8,178 nucleotides of DNA from DATLHO01 sp035539855 (GTDB taxonomy: Bacteria > Bacteroidota > Ignavibacteria > OLB7). The stretch lies in NCBI GenBank assembly GCA_035539855.1, contig DATLHO010000037.1, forward strand, positions 1 through 8,178, in the 5' to 3' direction. Below are positions 6,453 through 8,178 of the stretch, piece after piece (within the stretch, counting starts at the first letter, position 1; each line of letters opens with the position of its first letter). Position numbers and translations under genes: made by a program. The notes beneath the pieces are model-generated. The model ran no database searches and was not told the DNA's origin. It saw only the letters and a program-made list of their open reading frames with translations.

Positions 6453-8006
6453 ATGAAACGCAGAGACTTCATCCAGCGACTGGCGGGCACCGGGATCGTC
6501 CTTCCGATTGCCCTCGGCTTCCCCCGCCTCCGCGCGTTCGCAAAGAGTCCAGCGGGCTCGCCGTTCGCGACGCTCATGGGCGCGGAGACCGACAACGTCA
6601 TGATCATGCTCCGGCTCGCCGGCGGCAACGACGGACTCAACACGCTCGTTCCCTTCACGAACCCCGCGTACTACCAGGCGCGCAAGCAGGGCTCGGCCGA
6701 CGACCTGTCGATCGCGGCCGCGTCGGTCGTGCGCGTCGACGGCAGCGACACGCTCGGACTGCACCCGCGGCTCGAGCCGCTGAGCGATCTGTTCAGCGAG
6801 GGGAAGGTCAGCGTCGTGCAGAACGTCGGCTACGCGGGCCAGAACCTCTCGCACTTCCGCTCGACCGACATCTGGCTCTCCGGAAGCGACCCGAACGTCT
6901 ACGACAACTCCGGCTGGTACGCGCGCTACCTCGAAACGCTGCATCCGGATTACCCTTCGGTCCTTCCCGCCGATCCGTTCGCGATCGAGCTCGGCACGTA
7001 CCTGAGCACGACGCTCGTCGGGCGGCAGAACAACATGGGCGTCGCCGTCGCGGACCTGAGCTACGTGCCCGGACAGCCCGATCCCGATCCGGTCGCCGCG
7101 ACGCACGCGGGCGACGAGGAGGCGTACGTTCGCGAGATCGCTCGGCAGTCGAACATCTTCTCGAACGCGATCATCGCCGCGGCGACGCGACAGACGACCA
7201 ACCGCGTGACCTATCCGGCGAACAACCAGCTCGCGACGGCGCTCTCGGCGATCGCGCGGCTGATCGCGGCGGGGCTCGGCACGAAGCTCTACATCGTCAA
7301 CCTCAACGGCTACGACACGCACACCAACCAGCTCACCATGCAGGCGAACCTGCACGGCGCGCTCGCCGACGCGGTCGTTGCGTTCCAGCGCGATCTCGAG
7401 GCGTTCGGCCTGGACCAGCGCGTCTCGACGATGACCATCAGCGAGTTCGGACGCCGCGTCGCCAGCAACGGCACGGGCACCGATCACGGCTCGGCCGCGC
7501 CGCTGTTCGTCATCGGCAGCGGCGTGCGCGGAGGCTTCATCGGCAACGATCCGAACCTCACCGATCTCGAGGGACAGGGCAACATCCGGATGCAGTTCGA
7601 CTTCCGCCAGGTCTACGCATCGGTGCTCGGCCAGTGGTTCGGCGCGACCGCCGAGGAGATCACGCCGGGCGCCCTGCCGCGGAACTTCGAGCAGCTTCCG
7701 ATCTTCCGCGCGCTGCCGAACGCGGCGCCAATCGGCGACCGCGCGCGGGCCGCGTTCGCCGTCGGGCAGAACTACCCGAACCCCGCGATGAACGCGACCG
7801 TCATCCCGATCTCCGGCGTGCTCGGTGCGGCCGGCGGACGGCTCGCGCTGTTCACCGCCGACGGCCGCCTCGTCCACGAGCAGGGCGTCGCCGTCGGTCA
7901 GAGCGCGGTCACGATCGATACGCGCGGGCTTCCGTCCGGCACGTACGTTTACGAGCTGACGAGCGACGGACTGAAGCAGGGACGGCGCATGAGCGTCGTG
8001 CGGTAG
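6453..8006 (+). CDS. DUF1501 family secreted protein with T9SS sorting domain
   Basis: This 517-residue protein begins MKRRDFIQRLAGTG, a twin-arginine-like start followed by a hydrophobic stretch to about residue 30. The DUF1501 motifs are complete: LRLAGGNDGLNT (GGND at 57-60), LHPRLEPLSDLF, SHFRSTDIW (133-141), VNLNGYDTHTNQ (Asp288, His290), ISEFGRRVASNG (Glu331) and TDHGSAAP (Asp344, His345), then DFRQVYASVLGQWFG. The family is placed in the alkaline phosphatase/sulfatase-like superfamily, and the Asp/His/Glu positions listed are the likely metal ligands; no activity is established. Residues 438-517 (GQNYPNP to the final VVR) form a T9SS type A sorting domain, so the product should cross the outer membrane and be surface-attached or released. 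No clear SD precedes the ATG at 6453, which fits translation coupled to the DUF1800 gene 37 bases upstream. Confidence 0.93.
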   Translation: MKRRDFIQRLAGTGIVLPIALGFPRLRAFAKSPAGSPFATLMGAETDNVMIMLRLAGGNDGLNTLVPFTNPAYYQARKQGSADDLSIAAASVVRVDGSDTLGLHPRLEPLSDLFSEGKVSVVQNVGYAGQNLSHFRSTDIWLSGSDPNVYDNSGWYARYLETLHPDYPSVLPADPFAIELGTYLSTTLVGRQNNMGVAVADLSYVPGQPDPDPVAATHAGDEEAYVREIARQSNIFSNAIIAAATRQTTNRVTYPANNQLATALSAIARLIAAGLGTKLYIVNLNGYDTHTNQLTMQANLHGALADAVVAFQRDLEAFGLDQRVSTMTISEFGRRVASNGTGTDHGSAAPLFVIGSGVRGGFIGNDPNLTDLEGQGNIRMQFDFRQVYASVLGQWFGATAEEITPGALPRNFEQLPIFRALPNAAPIGDRARAAFAVGQNYPNPAMNATVIPISGVLGAAGGRLALFTADGRLVHEQGVAVGQSAVTIDTRGLPSGTYVYELTSDGLKQGRRMSVVR

Positions 8007-8095
8007 CGCTCATTCCGCCTCGAGTGAGAACTCGCGAACGCATGGCTGTTCCTCCGGTGCAATCCACCCGATCGATTCGGTGTCGGCAGCGCATC

Positions 8096-8100
8096 GGAGG
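8096..8100 (+). promoter_or_regulatory. Shine-Dalgarno GGAGG for the right-edge gene
   Basis: GGAGG lies five bases before the ATG at 8106. It is the strongest SD among the plus-strand genes of the window and fixes the start of the partial gene. The 99-base gap before that gene (8007-8105) shows no convincing terminator, only a weak four-base stem around 8021-8034. Confidence 0.65.
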
Positions 8101-8105
8101 CAGCC

Positions 8106-8178
8106 ATGAATCGTCGTCCCTCGCTCGTTCTCGTTCTCGTTCTCCTTCCCATCCTCGCCCTTCCTCTCGCGGCCCAGC
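8106..8178 (+). CDS. Start of an exported protein, cut by the window edge
   Basis: The open frame gives 24 residues, MNRRPSLVLVLVLLPILALP followed by LAAQ. This is a complete Sec signal peptide: a basic start, a long Leu/Val core and a likely cleavage after LAA, before Gln. The mature part lies outside the window, so the family is unknown. A GGAGG five bases upstream supports the start. The core is encoded by repeated CTCGTT units. It continues the run of exported genes on the plus strand and may share their transcript, although the gap to the DUF1501 gene (99 bases) is larger than that between DUF1800 and DUF1501. Confidence 0.8.
   Translation, partial: MNRRPSLVLVLVLLPILALPLAAQ

Noticed and set aside
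6429..7877. Long minus-strand open frame opposite the DUF1501 gene
   Set aside because: Composition is typical of a GC-driven antisense frame (Arg, Val, Glu, Asp) with no domain; the plus strand is clearly coding.
8018..8028. An 11-base match (CCTCGAGTGAG) to the minus strand of repeat copy 1 (232-242)
   Set aside because: Too short and centred on a CTCGAG palindrome. No further similarity on either side, so probably chance.

Overview
The window comes from a high-GC bacterium, most likely of the Bacteroidota/Chlorobiota (FCB) lineage. Two secreted proteins end in type IX secretion (T9SS) C-terminal sorting domains: one is anchored on IPNP and the other on QNYPNP, and both finish in VVR. T9SS tails are essentially an FCB trait. 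High GC together with a DUF1800/DUF1501 pair would suit Ignavibacteria/Kapabacteria-like or Rhodothermia-like groups, but the sequence alone does not settle this. Several starts have a GGAG or GGAGG Shine-Dalgarno (SD) sequence.

Left part (1-787). The first 49 bases hold the start of a minus-strand gene that runs off the window. Its SD lies inside a long hairpin (53-121). Next is a small minus-strand GIY-YIG nuclease gene (252-593), bracketed by two direct copies of a hairpin-forming repeat of about 100 bp (copy 1 within 141-269, copy 2 at 661-765). Copy 1 reaches into the 3' end of the nuclease gene. The block looks like a small mobile or recombining cassette.

Middle (788-1135): a plus-strand gene for a stand-alone TfoX N-terminal domain protein.

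Right part (1205-8178): four plus-strand genes in a row with gaps of 37-99 bases, all apparently exported. They are (i) a 1166-residue protein joining a BNR/sortilin-type propeller, a PQQ-dependent sugar (sorbosone-type) dehydrogenase propeller and a T9SS tail; (ii) a DUF1800 protein whose signal peptide appears scrambled by two compensating indels; (iii) a DUF1501 protein with a signal peptide and a T9SS tail; and (iv) the start of another gene that encodes a signal peptide. Together they suggest a cell-surface module. The DUF1501 protein and the dehydrogenase would be displayed or released by T9SS, while the DUF1800 partner, which has no sorting tail, would stay in the periplasm. The substrate and the role of DUF1800/DUF1501 are unknown.

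No tRNA, rRNA, CRISPR array, integrase or IS transposase was seen. No stretch over 300 bases is without a gene.
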